DNA of 64,000 bases, taken from contig CAVZRC010000003.1 in NCBI GenBank assembly GCA_963777695.1, positions 1,860,001 through 1,924,000 of the forward strand. Direction: 5' to 3'. Of the stretch, positions 30,673-40,285 are shown piece after piece. The notes below the pieces were generated by a model that had not been told where the DNA came from, searched no databases, and saw only the letters and a list, made by a program, of their open reading frames with translations. This DNA comes from CAVZRC01 sp963777695 (lineage in GTDB: Bacteria > Planctomycetota > Planctomycetia > Isosphaerales > Isosphaeraceae). Made by a program: the position numbers and the translations under genes. Numbering within the stretch: the stretch's first letter is position 1; each line of letters starts with the position of its first letter.

Positions 30673-32323
30673 TCAAGCCGGGCTCGACCCGCGTGCCTTC
30701 AGCTCGCGGTAGCGGCGGATCAGCGTGTTGGTCGAGCTGTCGTGGGCGAGCTTGGGCTCGTCGGGGCCTCCAGCTCGGGGATGATCCGCTTGGCCAGGAC
30801 CTTGCCGAGCTCGACGCCCCACTGGTCGAACGAGTTGATCTGCCAGATCGTGCCCTGGGTGAACACGCTGTGCTCGTAGAGCGCGACCAGGCTGCCGAGG
30901 ACCTCGGGCGTGAGCCGCTCGGCGAGGATGACGTTCGTCGGGCGGTTCCCTTCGAAGGTGCGGTGCGGGACCAGCCAGTCGGGCGTCCCCTCGGCCTTGA
31001 CCTGCTCGGCCGTCTTGCCGAACGCGAGCGCCTCGGCCTGGGCGAACACGTTCGACATCAGGATGTCGTGATGCTCGCCCATCGGGTTGAGCGACCGGCA
31101 GAAACCGATCAGGTCGCAGGGGATCAGCCGGGTCCCCTGGTGGATCAGCTGATAGAACGAGTGCTGGCCGTTGGTCCCCGGCTCGCCCCAGAAGATCGGG
31201 CTCGGTCGGGTAATCGACCCGGGCGCCGTCCAGCGTGACCGACTTGCCGTTGCTCTCCATGGTCAACTGCTGCAAGTACGCCGGGAACCGCTTCAGGTAC
31301 TGATCATAAGGCAGGACGGCGACCGTCTCGGCATCGGAAGAAATCGGCGTACCAGACGGTCAGCAGGCCGAGCAGCACGGGCAAGTTGCGATCGAACGGC
31401 GCCGTGCGGAAATGCTCGTCCATGGCGTGGAAGCCGGCGAGCATCGCCCGGAAGTTGTCGGGCCCGACCGCGATCATCGTCGACAGGCCGATCGCCGAGT
31501 CCATCGAATATCGGCCGCCGACCCAGTCCCAGAACTCGAACATGTTGGCCGTGTCGATGCCGAACTTGCCGACCTCCTCGGCGTTGGTCGAGACGGCGAC
31601 GAAGTGCCTGGCGACGGCGCTTTCCTCGCCGAGCGCCTTCAGGCACCAGGCGCGGGCCGTCTGGGCATTGGTCATCGTCTCGAGGGTCGTGAACGTCTTG
31701 GAGGAGACGATGAAGAGCGTCTCGGCCGGGTCGAGGTCCCGCGTGGCCTCGACGAAGTCGGTGCCGTCGACGTTCGAGACGAAGCGGAACGTCAGGGCCC
31801 GGTCGCTGTAGTGCCGGAGCGCCTCGTAGGCCATCACCGGCCCGAGGTCCGAGCCGCCGATGCCGATGTTGACGACGTTCTTGATCCGGCTGCCCGGTGT
31901 GCCCCATCCACGCGCCGCTCCGCACCCGATCGGAGAAGTCGGCCATCTTGTCGAGGACGGCGTGGACCTCGGGGACGACGTCCTTGCCCTCGACGAGGAT
32001 CGACTGCCCCTTCGGGGCCCGCAGCGCGACGTGCAGCACGGCGCGGCTTCTCGGTGACGTTGATCTTCTCGCCGCGGAACATGGCGTCGATCCGCGCCCG
32101 CAGGTCCGATTCCTCGGCCAGTTGGACCAGGAGCTTCGAGCGTCTCGTCGGTGACGCGGTTCTTGGAATAGTCGAGGTAGAGGCCCACCGCCTCGGCCGT
32201 GAGCCGCTCGCCGCGGACCGGGTCGTCGGCGAACAGCCGGCGAAGGTGCACGTCCTTGATCTTCTGGTAGTGGGCTTCCAGGGCCTTCCAGGCCGGACGG
32301 TCACGCAAAGGTGGAACGCTCAT
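30673..32323 (-). pseudogene. pgi: Glucose-6-phosphate isomerase, six inferred frameshifts
   Basis: PGI interconverts glucose-6-P and fructose-6-P. Conserved pieces appear in order but in changing frames: AWKALEAHYQKIKDVHLRRLF, MFRGEKINVTE, GAWMGHTG, NVVNIGIGGSDLGP, FVSNVDGTDF, SSKTFTTLETMTNA, FDQWGVELGK and the C-terminal LAHDSSTN. Switches are inferred near 32137, 32046, 31893, 31336, 31203 and 30768; five fit one extra base, one fits one missing base, mostly in short homopolymers. Undoing them gives a complete PGI of about 550 residues, so the protein-level sequence is not degenerate. Start ATG at 32323 fits the homology. It is last in a run of histidine phosphatase, glgP, pgm and pgi. Either recent decay or, more likely, poor sequence here. 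Confidence 0.85.
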
Positions 32324-32427
32324 GATTGGATTCCAGATTTCGGATTGCGGATTCAAGATTCCAGATACGATTCATGCACCTCGCGGGCCGATTCCGGAAT
32401 TCGAGTCCGGGAGCATCGGGGGCTTCC

Positions 32428-34070
32428 TCAGTTCAGCGCATCGCCGACGATCTGTTGCGCCTCGGCGACGATGGCGTCGAGGTGGGACTGGTCCGGAAGC
32501 TCTCGGCGTAGATCTTGTAGATGTTTTCCGTGCCGGATGGCCTGGCGGCGAACCAGCCGCTCGCGGCGACGACCTTCAGGCCGCCGATCGGGGCGTTGTT
32601 GCCGGGCGCGCGCGTCAGCTTGGCGACGATCGGCTCGCCGGCCAGCTCGGACGCCTTGACGTCCGATGGGTCGAGCTTTCGCAGGCGGGCCTTCTGCTCG
32701 GGCGTGGCCGGGGCGTCGATGCGCGTATAGTACGGCGTCCCGAACCGGGCGGTCAGCTCGCGGAAATGCTCGCCGGGGTCCTTGCCGGTGCGGGCGAGGA
32801 TCTCGGCGGCGAGCAGGTCCATGATCGGTCCGTCCTTGTCGGTCGTCCAGACGGTGCCGTCGCGCCGCAGGAAGCTGGCCCCGGCGCTCTCCTCGCCGCC
32901 GAAGCAGAACGAGCCGTCGAACAGGCCCGGGGCGAACCACTTGAAGCCGACCGGCACCTCGCAGAAGCGTCCGGCCCAGGCCCTCGACGACCCGATCGAT
33001 CATGCTGCTGCTGACCAGCGTCTTGCCGACGACCGGCGTGCGGCGGACCAGTCGGGCCGGTGGGTCAGCAGGTAGCGGATCGCGACGGCCAGGAAATGGT
33101 TGGGGTTCATCAGCCCGGCGGACTTGGTGACGATCCCGTGCCGGTCGGAATCGGGGTCGTTGCCGAAGGCGAGGTCGAAGCGGTCCTTGAGCTTGACCAG
33201 GCTGGCCATCGCATAGGGGCTGGAGCAGTCCATGCGGATCTTGCCGTCGTGGTCGAGCGTCATGAACCGGAAGGTCGGGTCGACCGCCGGATTGGTGACG
33301 GTGATATCCAGGCCGTAGGTGTCGGCGATCGGCTGCCAGTAGTGTACCGCGGCACCGCCGAGCGGATCGACGCCCAGCTTGAGCCCCGCCGATCGGATCG
33401 CCTCCATGTCGATGACGCTCGCCAGGTCGTCGACGTAAGGCTTGACGAAATCGACTTCGCGCGTCGTGTCGGCCATGATCGCCTGCGCGAAGGGGACGCG
33501 CTTGACCTCGGCGTTGCCGGCCTTGAGCAGCGCGTTGGCGCGGTCCTGGATCCAGGAGGTGATGTCGGTATCGGCCGGGCCGCCGTTGGGCGGGTTGTAC
33601 TTGAAGCCGCCGTCGGCGGGGGGATTGTGCGACGGCGTGATCACGATCCCGTCGCCCTTGTGCTCGGTCCGGCCGGCGTTGTAGGCGAGGATCGCGTGCG
33701 AGATCACCGGCGTCGGCGTCACGCCGTCGTCGCGCTGGAGGATCGTGACGACCCCGTCGGCCGCCAGGACCTCGAGCGCCGTCCGCTGGGCCACGCCGGA
33801 GAGGGCGTGCGTGTCCTTGCCCAGGAAGAGCGGGCCGTCGATCCCCCGATCGCGACGGTAGTCGCAGATCGCTTGGGTGATCGCCAGGATATGTGCCTCG
33901 GTGAACGTGTTGTCGCCCGTCGTGCCCCGGTGCCCGCTGGTGCCGAAGGCGACGCGCTGGCGCGGGTCGCCCGGATCGGGCCGGTTCGTGTAGTAGGCTT
34001 GCTCGAGCGCCGATACGTCGATCAGCACGCTCGCGGGAGCCAGTTGACCTGCCAGAGGATGGATCGCCAT
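32428..34070 (-). pseudogene. pgm: Alpha-D-glucose phosphate-specific phosphoglucomutase, three inferred frameshifts
   Basis: This enzyme interconverts glucose-1-P and glucose-6-P. Family motifs: FGTSGHRG near residue 44, the phosphoserine loop TPSHNPP, the DGGFKYNPPNGGPADT block, the metal loop DPDSDRHG, and in later frames VGKTLVSSSMID, GGEESAGASFLR and ASGWFAARPSGTE. Frame switches are inferred near 33046 (missing C), 32970 (extra A) and 32494 (missing G). With these corrected, about 548 residues result, the normal length. The start at 34070 begins MAIHPLAGQLAP, which is typical. It sits between glgP and pgi, matching the flow of glycogen-derived glucose-1-P into glycolysis. Confidence 0.85.
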
Positions 34071-34151
34071 GAGTCTTCCCGTACTTCCTGGAAACCTTCG
34101 GTCGGGCCCGAGGGCGGGGTCGAGAACTCCCGGCGCTTGAGTTTGTTGGGC

Positions 34152-34200
34152 TGTAGCCGGGTCTGCGACCCCGGATCAAGCCGCTCACAGAGCCGCTACA
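34152..34200. repeat. TGTAGCCGG-type palindromic repeat, copy 2
   Basis: A 49-bp element starting TGTAGCCGGGTCTGCGACCCCGG and ending AGCCGCTACA, in the 154-bp gap between glgP and pgm. It is a diverged version of the element at 52333-52391, with the same terminal inverted repeat and a shorter core. Confidence 0.7.
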
Positions 34201-34224
34201 GGAGACGGATCGGATTACACACTC

Positions 34225-36694
34225 TCAATCCACCGGACACGGCTTGGCCCCCCAGATGTCGCCGGCGTATTCCTGGATCGTGCGGTCGCTGGAGAACTTG
34301 CCGGAATGCCCGACATTGAGGATCGCGCGTCGCGTCCAGGCGTCGGGCCGGAGGTAGAGGGCGCCGACCTGCTCCTGGGTGCGGACGTAGGCCGCCAGGT
34401 CGGCCAGGTGCATGTAGTGATCGCCGCGCGTCAGGAGCGTGTCCCAGATCGGCGCGAAGATGCCCGGCTCGTCGCGGCTGAAGGCGTCGGAGGCGATCAG
34501 GTCGAGGGCGCGGCGGGTCTCCGGCTCGTGGTCGTAGTGCCAGTCGGGGATTGTACCAGCCGCGGCTGCTCGGCGACCTGCTCGGCGGTCAGGCCGAAGA
34601 GGAAGAAGTTCTCCTCGCCGGCCTCCTGGGCCATCTCGATCGTCGCGCCGTCGCGCGTGCCGACGGTCAGCGCGCCGTTCATCATGAACTTCATGTTGCT
34701 CGTGCCGCTGGCCTCGAAGCCGGCCGTGGAGATCTGCTCGGAGACGTCGCTGGCGGGGATCAGCCGCTCGGCCAGGGTCACGTTGTACTCGGCCAGGAAC
34801 AGCACCTTGAGCTTGCCGGCTCGCGACCGGATCGGCGTCGACCACGGCGGCGACGTTGTTGATCAGCTTGATGATCAGCTTGGCCAGCGTATAGGCCGGC
34901 GCCGCCTTGCCGGCGAAGAAGAAGGTCCGCGGCGGCACGTCGAGCTTGGGATTGTCGCGCAGGCGATTGTACAGGATGATGATGTGCAGGACGATTGAGC
35001 AGTTGCCGCTTGTATTCGTGGATGCGCTTGATCTGGCAGTCGAAGATGGTGTCCGGGTCGATCGATTGCCCGGTCTCCGAGCGGAGCCAGTCGGCGAAGC
35101 GGACCTTGGCGGCGCGCTTGGCCTTGCGGAAGCCCTCGCGGAACGCGGGATCGTCGGCCAGGGGGAGGATCTTGCCGAGCTGGGCCAGGTCGGTCACCCA
35201 GCCGTCGACCGATCGCGTCGGTGATCAACTTCGCGAGGTCGGGGTTGGCCAGCAGGAGCCAGCGGCGGGGGGTGACGCCGTTGGTCTTGTTGTTGAACCG
35301 CTCGGGGAAGAGCTCGGCCAGGTCGGAGACGACGGAGGTCCGCAGCAGCCGGGAGTGGATCTCGGCGACGCCGTTGGTGCTGTGCGTGCCGACGATCGCC
35401 AGGTTGGCCATCCGCACCCGCTTCTCGGGCCCCTCGGCGATCAGGCTGACGCGCGCAGGAGGCCGCCGTCGCCCGGGAAGCGGGCGCGGACGTCGTCGAG
35501 GAACCGGCGATTGATCTCGTAGATGATCTCGAGGTGCCGGGGGATGAGGAGCTCGAAGAGCTGGACCGGCCAGGTCTCGAGGGCCTCGGGCATCAGCGTG
35601 TGATTGGTGTAGGCGAGGGTGCGCCGGGTCAGGTCCCAGGCATCGTCCCAGCCGAGCCCGGCCTGGTCGAGGAGGATCCGCATCAGCTCGGCGACGGCCA
35701 TCGCCGGATGGGTGTCGTTGAGCTGGATGGCGACCTTGTCGGGCAGTGCCTTCCAGTCGTTGCCCCGCCGGCGGAACCGGGCGACGATGTCGGCCAGCGA
35801 GCAGGCGACGAGGAAATACTCCTGGACGAACCGGAGGTTCCGGCCTCGGGGGGTGGAGTCGTCGGGATAGAGGACGCGCGTCAGCGCCTCGGCGGCGACC
35901 TTCTCGTGGACGGCGTCGAAGAAGTCGCCGCGGCTGAACTCGAGGAAGTTGAAATCCTGGTGCGCCGCGGCCCCCCAGAGCCGCAGGGTGTTGATCGTCC
36001 GGCCGCCGTAGCCGACGACGGGCCGATCGTAGGGGATCCCGCGGAGGACGGTCGGCACGTTCGGCACGACGATGAGGCGCCCATCCTTCAACTGGAACGA
36101 GCAGTTGATCGGGACCTCGACCGCCTCGTTGGGCCGGATGACTTCCCAGGGGTCGGGACGGGTCAGCCAGTTATCCGGGTGCTCGACCTGCCAGCCCTTG
36201 TCGATCTCCTGGCGGAACATCCCATATTCGTATCGCAGACCATAGCCGATGGCCGGGATCGCGAGGGTCGCCATCGAGTCGATGAAGCAGGCGGCCAGCC
36301 GGCCGAGCCCGCCGTTGCCGAGGCCCGCGTCGGGCTCTTCCTCGGCGAGCGAATGCCAGTCCCGGCCTTGGTCCGAACAGAGATCTTCGCGGACATATCC
36401 CTCGACCTGAAGGTTGCTGATCGTGTTGGCCAGCGTCCGGCCGATGAGGAACTCCATCGACAGGTAGTAGACCTGCTTGGGATCCTTCTCGTCGTAGGTG
36501 CGATCGGTCAGCAGCCATCGCTGGGCGAGCAGGTCGCGGACCGACACGGCCAGGGCCTCGAACCGCTCGCGAGGGCTGGCATGGTCCTCGGACACGATAT
36601 GGTCGAAGACCAGTCGCCGGTCGTAGCCGTCGTGATCGGCGATGCGGAGCGGCCCGCACTGGTACTGTTCGATCGGATTCGCCGTCTTCTGCAT
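34225..36694 (-). pseudogene. glgP: Glycogen/starch phosphorylase, about six inferred frameshifts
   Basis: Glycogen phosphorylase releases glucose-1-P from alpha-1,4-glucan using phosphate and PLP. The first 420 residues are intact, including YYLSMEFLIGRTL, GLGNGGLGRLAACF, GYGLRYEYGMF and NDTHPAMAVAELMR. Later blocks (FNNKTNGVTPRRWL, FDCQIKRIHEYKRQ, the PLP-lysine region EASGTSNMKFMMNGALT, DGATIEM) follow in other frames. Indels are inferred near 35454, 35208, 34993, 34818, 34565 and 34547. Corrected length is about 820 residues, as expected. The ATG at 36694 has GGAG nine bases upstream. It lies 44 bp after the histidine phosphatase gene on the same strand and precedes pgm, so these genes form a glycogen-use operon. 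Confidence 0.87.
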
Positions 36695-36738
36695 TTGGGG
36701 TGACTCCGGGCCTTGGATCACAACCTTCGCCGATGGTC

Positions 36739-37334
36739 TCACGCCAGCACGTGCCGGTCGTCGTTCCAGAGGCGCATTGCCGGCTCATCGCGCGAATGAT
36801 CGTAGCCTAGCAGGCTGAGCGACGCCGTGCCCAGGAGGAACAGCCGGGCGTCGGCGACCGCCAGCCCCAACCATCGGACGGCCAGCACGCGGAAGAAGTG
36901 GCTGTGACCGAAGAGGATGGTCCGGCCCTCGATCGAGCGGAGACGGGCGACGACGCGATCGGCCCGGGCACCGACGTCCGCGATCGACTCGCCCCCCGGC
37001 GCACCGTCGCGGAACAGGTCCCAGTCCGGCCGCAACTTGCGGATCTCGGCCGTCGTGAGGCCCTCATACTGCCCGTAGTCCCATTCGAGCAGGTCCGGAT
37101 CGACCTCGGCCTGCGCCCGAACCCGGCCAGCTCGCAGGTGCGCCTCGCCCGCTGCATCGGGCTGACCAGGACCCTGTCGAAGCTCATGCCGTGGAGCCGA
37201 AGGCCCAGGCTCCGAGCGTTCCCCTCGCCGCGTTCCGTCAACGGGATGTCGGTCCGCCCCGTGTGCTGGTGCGAGATCGTCCAGGCGGTCTCGCCGTGGC
37301 GGGCCAGGTAGACCTCCGGCAGTGATTCGGACAT
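36739..37334 (-). pseudogene. Histidine phosphatase family protein, one inferred frameshift
   Basis: A phosphoglycerate-mutase-like histidine phosphatase. The catalytic RHG motif is in YLARHGETAW, followed by HTGRTDIPLTERG and VLVSPMQRARRTCELAGF. The frame is then lost near 37116 and resumes as AQAEVDPDLLEWDYG, RDGAPGGES and the second catalytic His in LFGHSHFFRVLAVRW. One missing G in a GGGG run explains it. The corrected protein has about 198 residues. The start at 37334 is set by homology. Its place before glgP suggests a role in sugar-phosphate metabolism, but the substrate cannot be read from sequence. Confidence 0.8.
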
Positions 37335-37995
37335 CGCTTCGCCCTCAGATCTACGCGGATCGAGCCGACAATGCTTTGAATTCGACACCATGCATGAATT
37401 CGAAAGTCCCCGACCCTGTCGAGGAATGCAAACCAGCAAACAACCTTGCGTAGCGTATCAAATTCCCGACAGGCATCTGTGGATATTGTCATCGAGCGGG
37501 ACAGATGAACCAATATTCAGAAAATATCGACACTCCCGGCATACCCAGCAATCTTTGCCCAGACATCCTATTCTTGGCTTCGTTCCGCGCATTTTACGGA
37601 GTCGAAACCCCTCGCTCAATCCGGGCTAATCGGCAACTTTTATCCAGACAGCCTATTTTTGGCTTCGTTCGTCATTTTTCACGTCTCCAGGAAGACGATG
37701 ACTGGCTTCGTTCGCTCGATTTTGTGTTCGCCGTACTGTGCTCGTGATCCCAGCAGCGCTCCTTGCCCTGTTCGTTTGCGCACCCCGAACGCTCCGGGAC
37801 GACCCGACATGCTTGAGTATAGAAACTTCTGAGGGCTCTGTACCGGTCCGAGTCCGACTTTTTTCCGCTTCCGGGGAAGAAACACCTATCCTGTTCGTTT
37901 GCCTTGTCGGATGAGGTTCGATGTTTCGGAATGACCGCTGGCATCCTGCCCGACGGCCTCTTGATCGTCGGCGGCTTCGAGTTCACACTCGGGGC
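37335..37995. repeat. Divergent intergenic region with imperfect direct repeats
   Basis: This 660-bp AT-richer gap separates the minus-strand glycogen operon from the sigma-factor gene. Two about 40-bp imperfect direct repeats at 37553-37593 and 37638-37678 share the pattern CCAGACA-CCTATT-TTGGCTTCGTTC, and a third partial copy (TGGCTTCGTTCG) lies near 37700. A second pair shares CCTGTTCGTTTGC at about 37766 and 37889. No protein-like frame was found. It should contain divergent promoters; none is clear. Confidence 0.55.
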
Positions 37996-38577
37996 ATGGC
38001 TTCCACCGTGTCCCGGACCGAACGGACGGATGAGCAACTGGCCGCCGAGGCCGCCCGCCGCGGAGGATCCGACGGGGCGACGCGGGCGGCCCGCGACGCG
38101 TTCGAACAGATCTATCGGCGGCATGCGCCACTCCTGCTGGCCTTCCTGTCCGCGAGAGTTCGCGTATCGGAACGAGAGGACCTGCATCAGGAGGTCTGGC
38201 GGCGCGCCTGGGAGCATCTGCCGGATCAATTCCACGGCGGGAACTTCCGCGCCTGGATCCACCGGATCGCCCGAAATGTCCTCATCGACCGGGGGAAGAG
38301 GCGGAAATCCGAATCGCTCTCATCCCCGGACCTCATCCCGGACGGTCGAGTCGGCGCGGCTCACGAGCACATGGTCGAGCACGAGCGGGCCGAGGTACTC
38401 CGGCTTTGCCTGGAGAAGCTCGAGTCCAAGGCTGCCGCGCTGGTGAAAGCCCGGCTGGCGGGCGACGATTACCCGGAAGTCTGTTGACGGCTCGGTTTGA
38501 AGTCCGGATCGGCCTACAAGCTCTTTCATAAGGCCAAGGACCAACTCGCGACCTGCGTGGAGCGTGCCCTGGGATGA
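37996..38577 (+). CDS. ECF-type RNA polymerase sigma factor, interrupted by an in-frame TGA
   Basis: A sigma-70 family ECF factor. Region 2 covers FEQIYRRHAPLLLAFLSARV, the core-binding DLHQEVWRRAWEHL and the -10-binding FRAWIHRIARNVLIDRGKRR; region 4 begins LRLCLEKLESKAAALVKARL. At 38485-38487 a TGA follows YPEVC, but the same frame continues with RLGLKSGSAYKLFHKAKDQL, the expected recognition helix of region 4.2, and stops at 38577, overlapping the next start by ATGA. The overlap and the intact helix show the original gene ended at 38577. A C-to-T change in a CGA codon would create the TGA. If real, the truncated product lacks its -35-binding helix. Confidence 0.8.
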
Positions 38578-39497
38578 GATTGATCGCGCTCGAGATCCCC
38601 GATGACGCGACGGCGTTCGCCGGCTGGCTGGAAGGGCACCTGGCGGGCCTGGACCTGGCCGCGCTCGTCGCCGAGCTGGAGGCGGTGCATGGGCCTCCGG
38701 GCGAAGCGTTCCCCCTGGAGAGAGTCCTGGGCGACCGGCGAGAGGCCGTGCGGGCACGCGGCCTGGAGGAACTTCCCCGCGACCGCTTGCGGACCTTACT
38801 ACGGCAACCGCGCCTTCTCCTCGAGTTGCAGGAATGGCTGCTGATCGAGGGCGGGCCGTACTGGCAGCGATTGGCGTCGGACGCCGCGAGCCCCGAGTCG
38901 TCGGCGATCGTCGAGCGCGGCTGGGAACGACTGGCGGCGGAGCTGGAAGCACGTCCTGTCTCCTCGATCTCGATCCGGGCCCCCGGAGTCCGGCCGTCGC
39001 GCGGTCGCGGGTGGCGATGGATCGTCAGCCTGGCCAGCGCGGCCGCGGTCCTGGTCGCGATCGTGGTCGTTCAAAGGCGGACCGATCGAGGAGAGAATGG
39101 GCACCCCGGGCCGATCGTCGCCGCGACACCGCGATGGGGCTGGGACCGTCCCGATGCCCTGCCCCAGGATTTGCCGCGTTCGGCGTACCTCAACCACCTG
39201 GCCGATGCCGCGCACGAATGGTTCCACCAGCGGCCCGATACGCCGATCGCGCTGGCCCGGCGGATCGCCGAGTTCCGCCAGGGCTGTTCGGTGCTCATCC
39301 TCTCGCCGCATCGACCTCTCTCGGCCGAGGATCGGACCTGGCTGGTCGAGAAATGCCGCTCCTGGGCGGTCAAGCTCGACGCCCACCTCGCGGCCGTCGA
39401 GGCCGGGCGGGATCCGCTGGCGGTCCGTCGCGAAGCCGATGAGACGATCGACCGGCTGATCGTGGCCCTGCGCGAGCGAGCCCAGCGATCCGTGTGA
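38574..39497 (+). CDS. Single-TM protein coupled to the sigma factor, candidate anti-sigma factor
   Basis: A 307-residue protein. The N-terminal 140 residues are charged, Leu/Glu/Arg-rich and probably helical, with no zinc-binding HxxxCxxC motif. A TM helix spans about 149-163 (WIVSLASAAAVLVAIVVV), and an outward C-terminal domain has WGWDRPDALPQDLPRSAYLNHLADAAHEWF and a regular helical end. It overlaps the sigma-factor gene by ATGA, so the two are co-translated. Position and topology fit an anti-sigma factor, but no known anti-sigma domain is recognised. The C-terminal region may sense a signal in the periplasm (inference). Confidence 0.65.
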   Translation: MRLIALEIPDDATAFAGWLEGHLAGLDLAALVAELEAVHGPPGEAFPLERVLGDRREAVRARGLEELPRDRLRTLLRQPRLLLELQEWLLIEGGPYWQRLASDAASPESSAIVERGWERLAAELEARPVSSISIRAPGVRPSRGRGWRWIVSLASAAAVLVAIVVVQRRTDRGENGHPGPIVAATPRWGWDRPDALPQDLPRSAYLNHLADAAHEWFHQRPDTPIALARRIAEFRQGCSVLILSPHRPLSAEDRTWLVEKCRSWAVKLDAHLAAVEAGRDPLAVRREADETIDRLIVALRERAQRSV

Positions 39498-39525
39498 GGG
39501 CGGCTATTCGCAACCGTCGGCACCA

Positions 39526-39957
39526 TCACGGTCGCGAGGTTCGCCGTGGCTGGAGGATGTGGCCCATGATCTCGAAATGGGCATCGTACCCGAAGACTTC
39601 GTCCACGGGATTCACGTCGAGCCAGGCGAAGGAGGTGCAATCCGTGAAGGACAGTCGGACATCGGCATGGCGAAGGAAGATGACCTCGGCCTTGTGCCAC
39701 AGGTCTTCGGTGATGCGGTGAATGCGGATCGCTCCGCCGTCGACGCCGCCGTGGACCAGCGTTAGGGATTCCGCCGCCTTGGCGTGGCCGACTTCGTAGC
39801 GTAACCGAGTGAGCACCTCATCGAGAACGAAGTCGGTGGTCAATGCCAGAGCACCGACGTCGATGATCGCCTCGAAGTCTGCCTTGCCGGCCTGGTGATA
39901 CTGATCCGACTGGATCACGACCGAGAGCCAGCCGCCGGAATCGATGAAGATCGTCAC
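39526..39957 (-). CDS. PIN-domain toxin (VapC-like)
   Basis: A 143-residue PIN-domain ribonuclease of the VapC toxin type. The acidic active-site residues are seen in FIDSGGW (first Asp), TTDFVLDEVLTRL (Glu), SFTDCTSFAW (third acidic position) and VFGYDAHFEIMGH (last Asp). It starts with GTG at 39957, overlapping the TGA of the upstream antitoxin by GTGA, the usual translational coupling of TA pairs. The toxin frame is complete while its antitoxin gene is split by an insertion sequence 200 bp upstream. Loss of the native promoter and of coupling may have silenced it, or the insertion sequence may drive it differently. Confidence 0.85.
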   Translation of the reverse strand: MTIFIDSGGWLSVVIQSDQYHQAGKADFEAIIDVGALALTTDFVLDEVLTRLRYEVGHAKAAESLTLVHGGVDGGAIRIHRITEDLWHKAEVIFLRHADVRLSFTDCTSFAWLDVNPVDEVFGYDAHFEIMGHILQPRRTSRP

Positions 39958-40160
39958 GGCGCATCACCCGGACGGACGTCATGCTCGATGGAGAGCGAAG
40001 TGGGCCCATCCTTGACGAGTGCGATCATCGCCCGCAGCGCCGCGTGGCCGACAGGCGTGACGGTTGCTTCCGGACCTCGAAGTCTCTCCAGGTACTGTTG
40101 AAGCGCTTCGCGGCAGAGGTCCTGCTCCGACGCACGGGCCGATTCGGCCAGTTCTCTGAG
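39954..40160 (-). pseudogene. vapB-like antitoxin, 3' fragment
   Basis: This stretch codes, from the insertion-sequence edge inward, RELAESARASEQDLCREALQ, then a Leu/Arg-rich helix and the C-terminal TSLSIEHDVRPGDAP typical of the toxin-binding tail. It has no start codon of its own. Joined to 41947-41996 with one CTGAG copy removed, it gives an uninterrupted 83-residue ribbon-helix-helix-type antitoxin. The stop overlaps the toxin start. Confidence 0.85.
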
Positions 40161-40285
40161 TTCAAGTTTCGCACTTTTGAGGGGCAGCTACTGATCAGAA
40201 AGATACGTCGGTTTCCTTGCGGTTTATTGGTTACTTGTCCAGGTTACCCGATCTCGACAAGGCACCAAGGCAAGGAAACCGACCC

